Below, one piece after another: positions 35,844-47,033 of a stretch of 49,297 nucleotides of DNA. Made by a program: the position numbers and the translations under genes. The notes under the pieces were generated by a model. That model worked only from the letters and a program-made list of their open reading frames with translations. It was not told where the DNA came from and ran no database searches. The stretch comes from Steroidobacteraceae bacterium (GTDB taxonomy: Bacteria > Pseudomonadota > Gammaproteobacteria > Steroidobacterales > Steroidobacteraceae). The DNA is taken from NCBI GenBank assembly GCA_017853175.1, contig JAFMKA010000007.1, positions 1-49,297 on the forward strand. Reading direction: 5' to 3'. Each line of letters starts with the position of its first letter. The stretch's first letter is position 1.

Positions 35844-37391
35844 TCATCGCTCGATCACGCGAAACCGGATCTTGGCCGATGGCGGTATCTGGCCGGCGAG
35901 ATCGAGGTGATGCTCCGCCACCACGGCGATCACGGGGTAGCCGCCCGTTACGGGATGATCGGCTAGAAGTAACACCGGCTGACCATCGTGAGGAACCTGG
36001 ATGGCACCGCTCGTCATACCCTCGCTTGGTAGCTCGTCGGTCTTCCGTCGTGTCAGCGTTTTTTCACCGTGGAGCCTCAACCCGATGCGGTTCGATTGTG
36101 GCGTTACCCGCCATACTTGGTTGCACAAGAGTTGCAGCGCGTCTTCGGTGAACCACTCATCACGGGGCCCGACAGAGATATCGATCACGACCTCGTCACC
36201 GGCCTTCGGCAGAACCTGCGCCGCATGCGCAGTGATGACCTCAGGCGTCGACCCGTGCGCTGCGCGACCAACCGGGAGGACCGAGCCCTTGACGACGGGT
36301 CCTGGGCCGAGCGCGGCGAGCACATCTCTCGACGAACTGCCTAGGGTCTGTCGTACGTCGATTCCGCCACGTACCGCGAGATAAGTCCGTACACCTTGCG
36401 TGGGATAGCCGAGCTTCACGAGATCACCCGATCTCAGGCTGATCGCCGTATTCATGGCAGCGTCTACGATTTCACCCGAGGCGCGAGTGATCGTGATCGT
36501 CACCGGCGCGCCTGCACAGGCGATCACGACGTCATCCGAACATGTGAACGCCCAATGACCGAATGCGATCTCGAGAGCAGCGAGATTCGGCGGATTTCCC
36601 GCTACGACGTTCGCCCGCTGCAGGGCCTCACGATCGAGGGCGCCCGAAGCCGAGACGCCGATCGCGGCATGACCCGGCCGACCGAGATCCTGCACGAAGG
36701 CAGGGAGCGTCGCAGCGATCACTTCCAGATAGGGACGATCGACAGGATTTTCTTTGGTGGGCGTCTCGGCGATTTGAGCACTGTCGCGAGCGACGAATTT
36801 CACTCGCGTACCCGGCGTGAGAATCGCCGGTGATGCGCGAGTGGGATCCCACATCGGCATCGACGTCGTGCCGATGATCTGCCAGCCACCCGGACTCGCT
36901 TGCGGATACACACCGCAGTACAGGCCACCCAGGGCGACTGACCCCTTGGGGACGATCGTCCGAGGTGTCGACTTTCGCGGTACCCGTAGCGTTGCATCAC
37001 CGCCAACGAGATAGCCAAAGCCCGGCGAAAACCCGCAGAACGCGACCGTGAATTCGCTCTCACCGTGTCGCCGAATCACCTCCTCGATACTGAGTCCGCA
37101 CAGTTGTGCGACCTCGGCGAGATCCTCACCGTCATAGCGCATCGGGATCTCCACCCGATTTCCTTGAGTGCGACTGCTTGCCGTGAGATCGCGCGCTGCA
37201 AGCGCCTCGATAAGCGTCGGCGGGGTCCAACGCGCGGGATCGAAACGCAGCATGAGTGTCTGCGCAGCGGGAAGAATCTCGCTGATCCCGTCGAGTGGCG
37301 CAGTCGTCAGGCTCGCGTGTAGCGCGAGCACATCATTGAGGGTCGCAAGTTCGACGAGCACCGTCGAACGATTGACGGATAAAACACGCAT
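35844..37391 (-). CDS. pxpBC: Fused 5-oxoprolinase subunits B and C (KipI-KipA fusion)
   Basis: It hydrolyses 5-oxoproline to glutamate with ATP, together with PxpA. Residues 1-205 are the PxpB/KipI domain, with [13 protein letters not shown] and the [16 protein letters not shown] stretch. Residues 220-515 are the PxpC/KipA domain (carboxyltransferase-like), with [18 protein letters not shown] and [19 protein letters not shown]. In E. coli and B. subtilis these are two proteins; here they are joined in 515 residues without an intervening stop. The ATG at 37391 lies 19 bases from the pxpA stop. It sits with pxpA and an NRAMP-like gene, the neighbourhood also seen in B. subtilis (ycsFGI-kipIAR). 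Confidence 0.95.
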   Translation of the reverse strand: MRVLSVNRSTVLVELATLNDVLALHASLTTAPLDGISEILPAAQTLMLRFDPARWTPPTLIEALAARDLTASSRTQGNRVEIPMRYDGEDLAEVAQLCGLSIEEVIRRHGESEFTVAFCGFSPGFGYLVGGDATLRVPRKSTPRTIVPKGSVALGGLYCGVYPQASPGGWQIIGTTSMPMWDPTRASPAILTPGTRVKFVARDSAQIAETPTKENPVDRPYLEVIAATLPAFVQDLGRPGHAAIGVSASGALDREALQRANVVAGNPPNLAALEIAFGHWAFTCSDDVVIACAGAPVTITITRASGEIVDAAMNTAISLRSGDLVKLGYPTQGVRTYLAVRGGIDVRQTLGSSSRDVLAALGPGPVVKGSVLPVGRAAHGSTPEVITAHAAQVLPKAGDEVVIDISVGPRDEWFTEDALQLLCNQVWRVTPQSNRIGLRLHGEKTLTRRKTDELPSEGMTSGAIQVPHDGQPVLLLADHPVTGGYPVIAVVAEHHLDLAGQIPPSAKIRFRVIER

Positions 37392-37410
37392 CGTCAGGCG
37401 TAACGCCCTG

Positions 37411-38199
37411 TCATGAGGTGCTTCGCGACACGACGTGCGGCGGCAGAAAAGACGCTATGCCGACGCCCTCAGCCTCGAGACGGCGTCGTACTTCTCGCGC
37501 AATTGCGAGGGCAGCGGGACTATCGCCGTGAACACAGAGCGATTGCGCCTCGATTTGAATCACGCTGCCGTCGATGGCCTCAATCGTTCCGTGCACAGCG
37601 AGTCGGACCATGCGCGCGGCGATCAGGGAAGGATCGTGCAGTACGGCGCCGGGCTCCCGCCTCGGCACGAGCCGCCCCTCTTTCGTGTAGGCGCGATCTG
37701 CATAGGCCTCTGCGACGGCACGAAGGCCTGCAGCGCGGGCCTGAGCCAGGATGGGTGCGTTGGCGAGGCCCACCATGGCGAGCGAGGGATCGGTCGACTT
37801 GATGGCCTCGATCACCGCGGCGCCTTGTACGGGATCAACCGCGATCCGGTTGTAGAGTGCGCCGTGCGGTTTCACATAACTCACCGTCGCGCCGACGATA
37901 TTCGCAAGGCCCTTCAGTGCACCGATTTGATACGCCACATCCGCGATGAGATCTCCTGGCGCGATCTCCATATCGCGCCGACCGAAGCCGACGATGTCGG
38001 GATACGACACGTGAGCGCCGATAGCGACGCCACGCTGAGCGGCGACTTTGAGCGTTCGAAGGATTCCCGCCGGGTCGCCGGCGTGAAAGCCGCAAGCGAT
38101 ATTGGCACTCGAGACGATATCGATCATCGCCGCGTCGTCCCCCATCGACCACGCGCCGTAACTCTCGCCGAGATCGCTATTTAGATCGATCGTTTTCAT
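37411..38199 (-). CDS. pxpA: 5-oxoprolinase subunit A (LamB/YcsF family)
   Basis: It works with the PxpB-PxpC fusion to open 5-oxoproline, which forms spontaneously from glutamine. The 262-residue protein opens with DLNSDLGES, followed by [12 protein letters not shown] and [10 protein letters not shown], all diagnostic of the family; [17 protein letters not shown] appears further on. TTGGAAATC before the ATG contains a usable ribosome site. It follows the NRAMP-like gene by 16 bases and precedes pxpBC by 19, consistent with co-transcription. Confidence 0.96.
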   Translation of the reverse strand: MKTIDLNSDLGESYGAWSMGDDAAMIDIVSSANIACGFHAGDPAGILRTLKVAAQRGVAIGAHVSYPDIVGFGRRDMEIAPGDLIADVAYQIGALKGLANIVGATVSYVKPHGALYNRIAVDPVQGAAVIEAIKSTDPSLAMVGLANAPILAQARAAGLRAVAEAYADRAYTKEGRLVPRREPGAVLHDPSLIAARMVRLAVHGTIEAIDGSVIQIEAQSLCVHGDSPAALAIAREVRRRLEAEGVGIASFLPPHVVSRSTS

Positions 38200-38215
38200 T
38201 TTTTGATTTCCAAGC

Positions 38216-39439
38216 TTATGGGTCGAGCAGCGCGAAGATCGGTCCGATCGACTTGTATCCCATGTACCACGTGAGTGCGCAGACGAATACGCCGAGACTG
38301 AGTAGCCCTCGCGGATATCGATGGCCGCCCATCAAGTCGGAGCGAGCCCACGCGGCATAGAGAAAGATTGTTAAACCAATGGGGAGAATCAATCCATTCA
38401 ATCCGCCGACGAACACCAGCATTTTGGCGGGCGGCGTATTGATGACGAGATAGAGCGTCAGTGAGAGGCCAATGAAGCCGACGGTGATGAGATTACGGGC
38501 GCGCTCACTCAGGTTCGATTTAAAAATCGTGAGGAACGACACAGACGTGTACGCCGCTCCGATGACGCTCGTGAGCGCCGCTGACCAAAGAATAGCGCCG
38601 AATATTCTTAACCCCGCTTCACCGGCCGCCGCCTCGAAAGCTTGCGCCGCAGGATTGGCGCGATCACCCGAAACGTCGATCGTGGTGCCCGCATGCACCA
38701 CGCCGAGGACTGCTAGAAACAACACGAAACGCATCACGCCCGTGACGGCAATGCCCGTCAACGCTGCACGACTGACCGCAGACACGTTTTCAGGTCCGAC
38801 CATCCCTTTGTCGAGTAACCGATGCGCACCCGCATACGTGATGTAGCCGCCCACGGTACCGCCGATGATGGTGGTGATCGTCGCGAAATCGACTCGATCG
38901 GGGAAAACCGTCTGACGTAGCGCCTCACCGATCGGCGGCGAAGACATGACTGCGACATAGATCGTCAAGGCAATCATGGCGACGCCCGCGACGATGATCA
39001 CGCGATCAAACGCCATTCCCGCGCGTCGAGAAAGAAAGATACCGGTCGCGAGCAGCGCGCTCACTGCCCCGCCCCATTTCGCATCGAGCCCGACGAGCGC
39101 ATTCAAGCCGAGACCCGTACCACCGATATTGCCGATGTTGAAAAATAATCCGCCGATCACGACGAGCGCTGTGAGCAGATAGCCGGCGCCCGGAATCGCG
39201 GCATTGGCAAGTTCCGACGCCCGCATTCGCGTCAAGGTCACGATACGCCAGATGTTCACCTGAACGACGAAATCGATGAGAACCGAGACGAGAATGGCGA
39301 AGGCGAAGGCCGCTCCCAGTGTGCGAGTGAAGGTCGCCGTCTGGGTGATGAAGCCCGGGCCGATCGCTGAGGTCGCCATCAAAAAAATGGCTGCCGTGAG
39401 CGAAGCACGACGCGATGTCACAAATTCCGCCCCTGTCAT
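38216..39439 (-). CDS. NRAMP-like transporter without the metal-binding site
   Basis: A 407-residue inner-membrane protein with about 11 hydrophobic helices, belonging to the NRAMP superfamily. The TM1 lead-in GPGF (27-30) is conserved, but the DPGN motif that follows in metal transporters reads TRTL here (38-41). In TM6 the MPH motif reads GGY (197-199). The Asp, Asn and Met ligands of manganese/iron transporters are thus absent. It heads the oxoprolinase operon, like YcsG in B. subtilis, so transport of 5-oxoproline or a related compound is more likely than metal uptake. The ATG at 39439 is 44 bases past the groEL terminator; I see no convincing promoter between. Confidence 0.88.
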   Translation of the reverse strand: MTGAEFVTSRRASLTAAIFLMATSAIGPGFITQTATFTRTLGAAFAFAILVSVLIDFVVQVNIWRIVTLTRMRASELANAAIPGAGYLLTALVVIGGLFFNIGNIGGTGLGLNALVGLDAKWGGAVSALLATGIFLSRRAGMAFDRVIIVAGVAMIALTIYVAVMSSPPIGEALRQTVFPDRVDFATITTIIGGTVGGYITYAGAHRLLDKGMVGPENVSAVSRAALTGIAVTGVMRFVLFLAVLGVVHAGTTIDVSGDRANPAAQAFEAAAGEAGLRIFGAILWSAALTSVIGAAYTSVSFLTIFKSNLSERARNLITVGFIGLSLTLYLVINTPPAKMLVFVGGLNGLILPIGLTIFLYAAWARSDLMGGHRYPRGLLSLGVFVCALTWYMGYKSIGPIFALLDP

Positions 39440-39485
39440 ACCGCAGCACGATACCCGAAGGCGCAAATTCGTCCACGCGGCCATA

Positions 39486-39517
39486 AAGAAAAAGCCCCGC
39501 CGGTTTCCCGACGGGGC
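39486..39517 (-). terminator. groL: Intrinsic terminator after groEL
   Basis: On the minus strand, GCCCCG/CGGGGC outer arms (39512-39517 with 39494-39499) and inner CGG/CCG pairs form a hairpin, followed by TTTTTCTT (39486-39493). It lies 37 bases past the groEL stop and separates it from the NRAMP-like operon on the same strand. Confidence 0.88.
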
Positions 39518-39553
39518 CTTTCATTCATCGGACGATGAGACGCGAGTCGCGTC

Positions 39554-41221
<1,668 letters not shown>

Positions 41222-41227
41222 TTAGGC

Positions 41228-41521
41228 TTACTTGCCTTCGATGATGGCCATGATGTCTTCCTCGCGCATGACGAGGAGATCTTCGCCATCGACCTTCACT
41301 TCGGTACCGCTGTACTTGCCGAAGAGGATCTTGTCGCCGACCTTGACGTCGAGCGCACGGACCGAGCCGTCTTCGAGAATCTTGCCCTTGCCGATGGCAA
41401 TGACCTTGCCCTGCGAGGGCTTTTCGGTGGCTGAGTCGGGGATGACGATACCGCCCGGGGAGGTGCGTTCCTCCTCCAGGCGCTTCACGATCACGCGGTC
41501 ATGAAGCGGACGAATTTTCAT
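41228..41521 (-). CDS. groS: Co-chaperonin GroES
   Basis: This 97-residue lid of the GroEL chamber starts [14 protein letters not shown] and has the mobile-loop stretch [26 protein letters not shown] and [13 protein letters not shown]. The ATG has AGGAG 7 bases upstream. It is the first gene of the operon with groEL. The upstream region holds a promoter overlapped by a degenerate CIRCE element. Confidence 0.98.
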   Translation of the reverse strand: MKIRPLHDRVIVKRLEEERTSPGGIVIPDSATEKPSQGKVIAIGKGKILEDGSVRALDVKVGDKILFGKYSGTEVKVDGEDLLVMREEDIMAIIEGK

Positions 41522-41568
41522 GTTTCGCTCCTAAATACAACAGTTGACTGAAAGGATACCGGAGGGTG

Positions 41569-41595
41569 TTAGCACTCCCCCCATGTGGCTGCTAA
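41569..41595 (-). promoter_or_regulatory. Degenerate CIRCE element (HrcA operator) upstream of groES
   Basis: The plus strand has TTAGCACTC, a 9-base spacer, then GGCTGCTAA; the consensus is TTAGCACTC-N9-GAGTGCTAA. One arm is perfect and the other has two mismatches, with exact spacing. It starts immediately after the -10 element of the groES promoter, the usual position for HrcA repression of groESL. Confidence 0.75.
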
Positions 41596-41622
41596 TAATA
41601 GCGACGGAAAGTTCCATTTCAA
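41595..41622 (-). promoter_or_regulatory. groES promoter
   Basis: On the minus strand TTGAAA (41617-41622) is 16 bases upstream of TATTAT (41595-41600), a good sigma70-type pair. The -35 is embedded in CCCTTGAAA, which matches the sigma32 -35 consensus CTTGAAA, but no sigma32 -10 (CCCATnT) is found at the right distance. The CIRCE element overlaps its downstream end. Confidence 0.6.
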
Positions 41623-41692
41623 GGGCGGACCCGGCTATCCTGTTTTGCTCTTCGCAGGCCGGTTTTTGGACCCTCAAAACTCCGCTAACTCA

Positions 41693-43546
41693 ATGAAATT
41701 AAAGACTTTATCGCTGTCGGGACTCGCTCTGATCGCGAGTTTTTTCTCGGGATCGACGTTCGCCCAGCTCGGCGAATCCGAGTTTCTACCCCCCGACCAG
41801 GCGTTTCGGGTCGAGGTGGCGGCCCAAGGCGCCGACATGATTCGGGTCGATTTTCTGGTGACCCCCGGTTATTACCTCTACAGGCATCGGTTCAACTTCA
41901 GCCTCGATACGGCCGCAGGCACCCCGAACGCCACGCTCGGCTCGCCCGATATTCCGGAAGGTGAGTGGAAGGAAGACGAGTTCTTCGGGCGCCAGCAGGT
42001 GTTCCACGAGGGCGTCAGCGTCTCGATTCCGGTATCGCGTACGCCCGGTGGCGTCCTCGAACTGCCGATCATCGTCGGCCTGCAGGGCTGTGCCGATAAA
42101 GGTCTCTGCTACCCGCCTGAAAAGCGTCGTTTCAAAGTGTCGCTGCCGGCGACGAACTCGGCGATCGGTGGTGACCTCGGCGATCGCTCGACCGACCGCG
42201 CATCATCCGCATCGGCGAGAGCGCCGTCTGGCAGCGCTCAAGGCTTCGTCTCAGAGCAAGACCGACTCGCCGAACTCATCCGCACGGGTCATCTGTCGTT
42301 CGTACTTCTCACGTTCTTCGGGCTGGGTTTACTTCTCGCGTTCACGCCCTGCGTGCTGCCGATGGTGCCCATCCTCTCCGGCATCATCGCCGGACAAGGC
42401 AGTGGCGTCACCACGGGCCGTGCATTCGCACTCTCGCTCTCCTACGTGCTGGGTATGGCGGTGATGAATACGCTTGCGGGCGTCGCCGCAGCCGCTGCAG
42501 GGCAGCAGATCCAGGCCCTATTCCAGCAACCTTGGATCATCATGCTCTTTTCTTTGATCTTCGTGGCCCTCGCGCTGTCGATGTTCGGGCTCTTCACCAT
42601 CCAGCTGCCCGCCTCGCTGCAAACTCGTCTGAGCGAAGTCAGCAATCGTCAGCGTGCCGGCACCTTCGGCGGTGTCGCCGTGATGGGCGCCTTGTCCGCG
42701 TTAATCGTTTCGGCCTGTGTGGCACCGCCTCTTTTCGCTGCGCTCGCGGTGATCGCGCAGACCGGCGATATGGTACGCGGCGGCAGCGCGCTCTTCGTCA
42801 TGTCACTCGGCATGGGTGTGCCGCTGCTCGTCATCGGCACTTCCGCCGGTCGTCTGCTGCCCAAAGCGGGCGGTTGGATGGATACGGTCAAAAAATTCTT
42901 CGGCGTGCTAATGCTCGCGGTAGCGGCGTGGATGTTGAGCCGCCTCGTCGAAGATCGCGGGTCGTTGTTGCTGTGGGCCGTACCTGCCAGCATCGGCGCG
43001 TGGCTGCTCCTCAGCGAGTTCAAAACGCGCTCGATCACCGGCTGGGTCATGCGCGGTCTCGGTGCAGTTCTCGGGCTCTATGCACTCGCCTTGATCGCCG
43101 GCGTGTTCTTAGGCGGACGCGATCCGCTCGCACCGATCCCACAGCTGGCCAAACCCGAGAAAACACTTCAGTTCACCGTTATCAAGACGGTGGATGACCT
43201 CGATCGTGTGATCGCCGCGGCAGCGGCCGAAGGTCGTCCGGCCATGCTCGATTTCTATGCAGACTGGTGCGTCTCCTGCAAAGAAATGGAGCGCTACACC
43301 TTTACGGATACTGCAGTGCAAGCCGCGCTCGCGAATGCCGTTTTGCTCAAGGCCGACGTCACCGCGAACGACGAAGCCGATCAGGCTTTGCTACGCCGCT
43401 TCGAAATCTTTGGACCACCGACCATCGCGTTTTGGGGGCCTGACGGCGTCGAGCGAAAGAACTACCGCGTCGTCGGCTTCATGAAGGCCGATGAATTCGC
43501 GCGCGTCGCAGCCGAAGCGACCGGCAACTCCGATACGATCAAGTAA
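41693..43546 (+). CDS. dsbD: Thiol:disulfide interchange protein DsbD
   Basis: It passes electrons from cytoplasmic thioredoxin to periplasmic disulfide-isomerising and cytochrome-maturation proteins. The 617-residue protein has a signal peptide (cleavage near TFA|QLG). Its three modules are the N-terminal domain with the cysteine pair C133/C139 (GCADKGLCYPP), a central eight-helix membrane domain with C220 (FTPCVLPM) and C342 (SACVAPPL), and a C-terminal thioredoxin domain with CVSC (526-529). I chose ATG 41693 because the signal starts there; the frame open to 41585 covers the CIRCE element. It is divergent from groES and is followed 21 bases later by a TlpA-like thioredoxin gene. Confidence 0.96.
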   Translation: MKLKTLSLSGLALIASFFSGSTFAQLGESEFLPPDQAFRVEVAAQGADMIRVDFLVTPGYYLYRHRFNFSLDTAAGTPNATLGSPDIPEGEWKEDEFFGRQQVFHEGVSVSIPVSRTPGGVLELPIIVGLQGCADKGLCYPPEKRRFKVSLPATNSAIGGDLGDRSTDRASSASARAPSGSAQGFVSEQDRLAELIRTGHLSFVLLTFFGLGLLLAFTPCVLPMVPILSGIIAGQGSGVTTGRAFALSLSYVLGMAVMNTLAGVAAAAAGQQIQALFQQPWIIMLFSLIFVALALSMFGLFTIQLPASLQTRLSEVSNRQRAGTFGGVAVMGALSALIVSACVAPPLFAALAVIAQTGDMVRGGSALFVMSLGMGVPLLVIGTSAGRLLPKAGGWMDTVKKFFGVLMLAVAAWMLSRLVEDRGSLLLWAVPASIGAWLLLSEFKTRSITGWVMRGLGAVLGLYALALIAGVFLGGRDPLAPIPQLAKPEKTLQFTVIKTVDDLDRVIAAAAAEGRPAMLDFYADWCVSCKEMERYTFTDTAVQAALANAVLLKADVTANDEADQALLRRFEIFGPPTIAFWGPDGVERKNYRVVGFMKADEFARVAAEATGNSDTIK

Positions 43547-43567
43547 TTCAGTCAGGCCTCTCGACTC

Positions 43568-44260
43568 ATGAAAAAATCCACGATTCTCGTCATCGCTGTC
43601 GCCGTCATGGCGGGCGCCATCGCCTTCGTCGCGATCCGCAGTTTCCTCGAACCCAAAACACCTGCGTCGGTCACGTCGGATATCGCTCCGATGCCGGGCG
43701 CTTCGGCAGCCTCGGCCAGTGCGCCGGCCTCCGTCGCCCGCGCGATCCCTGAGGTGCTCCCCGACTTCTCTCTCGCTACGCTCGAGGGACCTCCTCGCGC
43801 ACTGTCGAGTTTCCAGCAACCGTCGCTCATCGTGAATTTTTGGGCGACTTGGTGCGCTCCGTGTCGTCGCGAAATTCCCTTGCTGCGTCAGTTGCGCGCC
43901 GAACGCGCGGCTCGCGGCGTCGAAGTCGTTGGCGTCGCCGTCGATTTTCGGGAAGACGTCATCAAGTACGCCAAAGAGATCGGTCTCGATTATCCGCTGC
44001 TGATCGGTGAAGAAGACGGTGTGGCTGCGGCAGACCTCTTCGGTGTCAGCACGGCTTTTCCGTTCACCATTTTCGCTGACGGACAACGTCGTATCGTCGC
44101 CGTAAAAATTGGCGAACTGCATGGCGACGAAGCGAATTTCATTCTCGATCAGGTTGAACGCATCAACAGCGGTAAGCTTCCGGTCGAGCAAGCGCGCGTC
44201 ATGATTCGGGATGAAATCAAGCGACTCGACGCCCTGAGGGCGGAGAAATCTCCAAGCTGA
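43568..44260 (+). CDS. TlpA/ResA-like membrane-anchored thioredoxin-fold protein
   Basis: The 230-residue protein has one N-terminal membrane anchor (6-24), an Ala/Ser/Pro-rich linker (about 30-60) and a TlpA-type thioredoxin domain on the periplasmic side. The active site is WCAPC (Cys96, Cys99). Such proteins reduce disulfides in cytochrome c apoproteins or other periplasmic clients. Its place just after dsbD suggests DsbD keeps it reduced. In many gammaproteobacteria aroQ sits between dsbD and accB; here this gene occupies that spot and no aroQ is present. A 39-base gap leads to accB. Confidence 0.9.
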   Translation: MKKSTILVIAVAVMAGAIAFVAIRSFLEPKTPASVTSDIAPMPGASAASASAPASVARAIPEVLPDFSLATLEGPPRALSSFQQPSLIVNFWATWCAPCRREIPLLRQLRAERAARGVEVVGVAVDFREDVIKYAKEIGLDYPLLIGEEDGVAAADLFGVSTAFPFTIFADGQRRIVAVKIGELHGDEANFILDQVERINSGKLPVEQARVMIRDEIKRLDALRAEKSPS

Positions 44261-44299
44261 CGACAAATAGGGTACATTTTCCGCCCCCACGGAGGTCCC

Positions 44300-44761
44300 A
44301 TGGACATTCGCAAGGTCAAAAAACTCATTGAGCTGCTCGAAGAATCGGGTATCGCCGAAATCGAAATCAAGGAAGGCGAAGAGTCGGTGCGCATCAGCCG
44401 CATGTCGACCGGTGCCGTCGTCGCGCAGCCTGCGATGTTCGCGCCGCCTCCGATGCCCGCGCCCGTGGCGGCAGCGGTTGCTGCAGCGCCTGCCGCGTCC
44501 GCCGTGGTACCTGCTTCAGCGTCCGCCGACCATATCGTGCAGGCGCCCATGGTCGGTACCTACTATTCGGCACCAGCGCCCGGTGCGAAGCCGTTTGTTC
44601 AAATCGGTGATGAAGTCAAAGTCGGTCAGGTGCTCTGCATCATCGAAGCCATGAAGATGATGAATCAGATCGAATCTGATCGCGCCGGTAAGATCACCTC
44701 CGTGCTCGTTCAGAACGGAGATCCGGTCGAGTTCGGTCAACCGCTGTTCTCCATTCAGTAA
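44300..44761 (+). CDS. accB: Biotin carboxyl carrier protein of acetyl-CoA carboxylase
   Basis: It carries carboxybiotin between AccC and the carboxyltransferase in fatty-acid synthesis. The 153-residue protein starts [10 protein letters not shown], has an Ala/Pro-rich linker (about 40-75), and a biotinyl domain with EAMKMMN where Lys119 is the biotinylation site. CGGAGG lies before the ATG. accC follows after 14 bases, forming the standard accBC operon. Confidence 0.98.
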   Translation: MDIRKVKKLIELLEESGIAEIEIKEGEESVRISRMSTGAVVAQPAMFAPPPMPAPVAAAVAAAPAASAVVPASASADHIVQAPMVGTYYSAPAPGAKPFVQIGDEVKVGQVLCIIEAMKMMNQIESDRAGKITSVLVQNGDPVEFGQPLFSIQ

Positions 44762-44775
44762 TCGCTCGTACACCC

Positions 44776-46119
44776 GTGATCGACAAGATCGTCATCGCAA
44801 ACCGAGGTGAAATCGCCCTGCGCGTGTTGCGCGCCTGTCGCGAGCTCGGTATCAAGACGGTCGCCGTACACTCCACGGCCGATGCCAACCTGAAGCACGT
44901 GTTGCTCGCCGACGAATCGGTGTGCATCGGCCCACCGGCGTCGGGCAAAAGTTATCTCAACATGCCCTCGATCATCGCGGCGGCCGAATTGACGGATGCC
45001 GCAGCCATTCATCCAGGCTACGGATTCCTTTCAGAGAATGCCGATTTTGCGGAGCGAGTCGAACAAAGCGGCTTCACCTTCATCGGCCCCAAGGCCGAAA
45101 CGATCCGCATGATGGGCGACAAAGTCTCGGCCATCAAAGTCATGAAAGAGCACGGTGTGCCCTGCGTGCCAGGCTCAGGCGAACCGCTCGGACTCGACAA
45201 CGACGAGAACCTCCGAATCGCCAAAGATATTGGTTATCCAGTGATCATCAAGGCCTCGGGTGGGGGTGGCGGACGCGGTATGCGTGTCGTACATAACCCC
45301 GCGGCACTCATCCACTCCATCAACGTGACCCGATCCGAAGCGCTCGCCGCTTTCGGTAACGATCAGGTCTATATGGAGAAGTTTCTCGAGAAGCCGAGGC
45401 ACATCGAGTTTCAGATTCTCGCCGATCATCACGGCAACGTGATCCACCTCGGTGAGCGCGACTGCTCGATGCAGCGCCGTCATCAGAAGGTGATCGAAGA
45501 AGCCCCTGCGCCCGGCATCACCGACGCTCAACGGCACAAGATGGGTGAGCGCGTGGTCGAGGCCTGCGAGGCCGTGGGCTATCGCAGCGCAGGTACACTC
45601 GAGTTTCTGTACCAAGATGGCGAGTTCTATTTCATTGAGATGAACACGCGCATCCAGGTCGAGCACCCCGTCACCGAACTCATCACGGGTATCGATCTCG
45701 TGAAGGCCCAGTTGCGTATTGCATCGGGTGAAAAACTGCCCTGGAAGCAATCGGACATCGTGCTACGCGGGCACGCGCTCGAATGCCGCATCAACGCAGA
45801 AGACGCAAAAACCTTCATGCCCTCGCCGGGACCTGTGCGACTGTGGCACGCGCCAGGAGGCCCCGGCGTACGCGTCGACAGCCACATGTACTCGGGCTAT
45901 GCCGTGCCGCCTCACTACGACTCGCTCATCGCCAAGTTGATTTCTTATGGTGAAGATCGCGACACGGCCATCGTCCGCATGCGTAATGCACTCGCAGAGA
46001 TGGTGGTCGAGGGCATCAAGACCAATGCAGCCTTGCACCAGGAGATTCTGGCGCACGCCGCGTTCCATCAAGGTGGTCTCGATATCCACTACCTCGAGCG
46101 TCGGCTCGGCCTGAAGTGA
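44776..46119 (+). CDS. accC: Biotin carboxylase subunit of acetyl-CoA carboxylase
   Basis: It carboxylates biotin on AccB with ATP and bicarbonate. The 447-residue ATP-grasp protein starts with a GTG ([16 protein letters not shown]), and has [10 protein letters not shown] in the ATP loop and [19 protein letters not shown]. There is no strong Shine-Dalgarno before the GTG, so it may be coupled to accB. Its stop overlaps the prmA start (GTGA). Confidence 0.98.
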   Translation: MIDKIVIANRGEIALRVLRACRELGIKTVAVHSTADANLKHVLLADESVCIGPPASGKSYLNMPSIIAAAELTDAAAIHPGYGFLSENADFAERVEQSGFTFIGPKAETIRMMGDKVSAIKVMKEHGVPCVPGSGEPLGLDNDENLRIAKDIGYPVIIKASGGGGGRGMRVVHNPAALIHSINVTRSEALAAFGNDQVYMEKFLEKPRHIEFQILADHHGNVIHLGERDCSMQRRHQKVIEEAPAPGITDAQRHKMGERVVEACEAVGYRSAGTLEFLYQDGEFYFIEMNTRIQVEHPVTELITGIDLVKAQLRIASGEKLPWKQSDIVLRGHALECRINAEDAKTFMPSPGPVRLWHAPGGPGVRVDSHMYSGYAVPPHYDSLIAKLISYGEDRDTAIVRMRNALAEMVVEGIKTNAALHQEILAHAAFHQGGLDIHYLERRLGLK

Positions 46120-47033
46120 CCCGCGCCCCCATGCGCGCGGTGACACTCGATCTTGATGGGCTAGACGCCGACGCCGTAGAAACGGCCTGCTTCGAGGCGG
46201 GCGCCTACTCTGTCGTGCTCACTGATCAACACGATGACGCCATCCTTGAGCCGAAGCCCGGAGAGATCCGACTCTGGCCCACCACTCGTCTGCAAGCGAT
46301 CTTTCCCGACGAATCTGCCAGCGCCGAACAACTCGTTGCGCTAGCCGAACGCCTCGGTTGCGAGCGCTCGCGTCTCGCCGTCGAGGACGTCGAAGAGCGC
46401 GTCTGGGAACGCGAGTGGCTCAAAGATTTCAGGCCGATGCGATTCGGAGATCACCTCTGGATCTGTCCTTCGCATGCCGAAGTGGACGAGCCCGGCGCTA
46501 AGGTCGTTCGCCTCGACCCCGGTCTCGCATTCGGTACGGGCACGCACCCGACCACTCGGCTCTGCCTCGAATATCTCGATATGCGGGCAGCGCGTCGGGC
46601 TCGTGAACCAGACCGCATAGTCGATTTCGGTTGCGGCTCGGGCGTGCTCGCCATTGCCGCCTTGCGGCTGCAGCCGGCCGCACGCGCGTTCGTGCATGAC
46701 ATCGACTCTCAGGCCCTCATCGCAACCTCCGATAACGCGCGAGCAAATGACGTCGATCAGCGTATCGAGTCATTCGTCGAAGCAACGACTCTGTCGACAC
46801 GCCTCACGCAGCAGGGCGGGGTCGAACTCGTACTCGCCAATATTCTCTCCGGCCCACTCTGCGAACTTGCTCCGCAACTGATTGGCTTGCTCGCACCGGG
46901 TGGCGAAATCGTACTCGCCGGCTTGCTCGAGGAGCAGGCCGATGAAGTCATCGCGGCTTACGCTCCCGCGATTTCATTGATGCGTTGGCGCGCGCTCGAA
47001 GGTTGGACCTGCCTCGCGGGGCGCCTCGCATGA
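46116..47033 (+). CDS. prmA: Ribosomal protein L11 methyltransferase
   Basis: It trimethylates ribosomal protein L11 using SAM. The 305-residue protein has the N-terminal substrate-binding domain ([15 protein letters not shown]), then [14 protein letters not shown] and [17 protein letters not shown], and the [12 protein letters not shown] motif near the end. It starts at a GTG overlapping the accC stop; ATG 46131 in the same frame is possible. It overlaps dusB by ATGA. Confidence 0.96.
   Translation: MTRAPMRAVTLDLDGLDADAVETACFEAGAYSVVLTDQHDDAILEPKPGEIRLWPTTRLQAIFPDESASAEQLVALAERLGCERSRLAVEDVEERVWEREWLKDFRPMRFGDHLWICPSHAEVDEPGAKVVRLDPGLAFGTGTHPTTRLCLEYLDMRAARRAREPDRIVDFGCGSGVLAIAALRLQPAARAFVHDIDSQALIATSDNARANDVDQRIESFVEATTLSTRLTQQGGVELVLANILSGPLCELAPQLIGLLAPGGEIVLAGLLEEQADEVIAAYAPAISLMRWRALEGWTCLAGRLA

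Noticed and set aside
38216-39439. Manganese/iron NRAMP (MntH) call for the transporter
   Set aside because: Both metal-binding motifs are missing and no manganese riboswitch-like leader is visible in the 44 bases before the start.
41601-41640. Full sigma32 promoter for groES
   Set aside because: The -35 CTTGAAA is present but no CCCATnT-like -10 lies at an allowed distance; sigma70 fits better.
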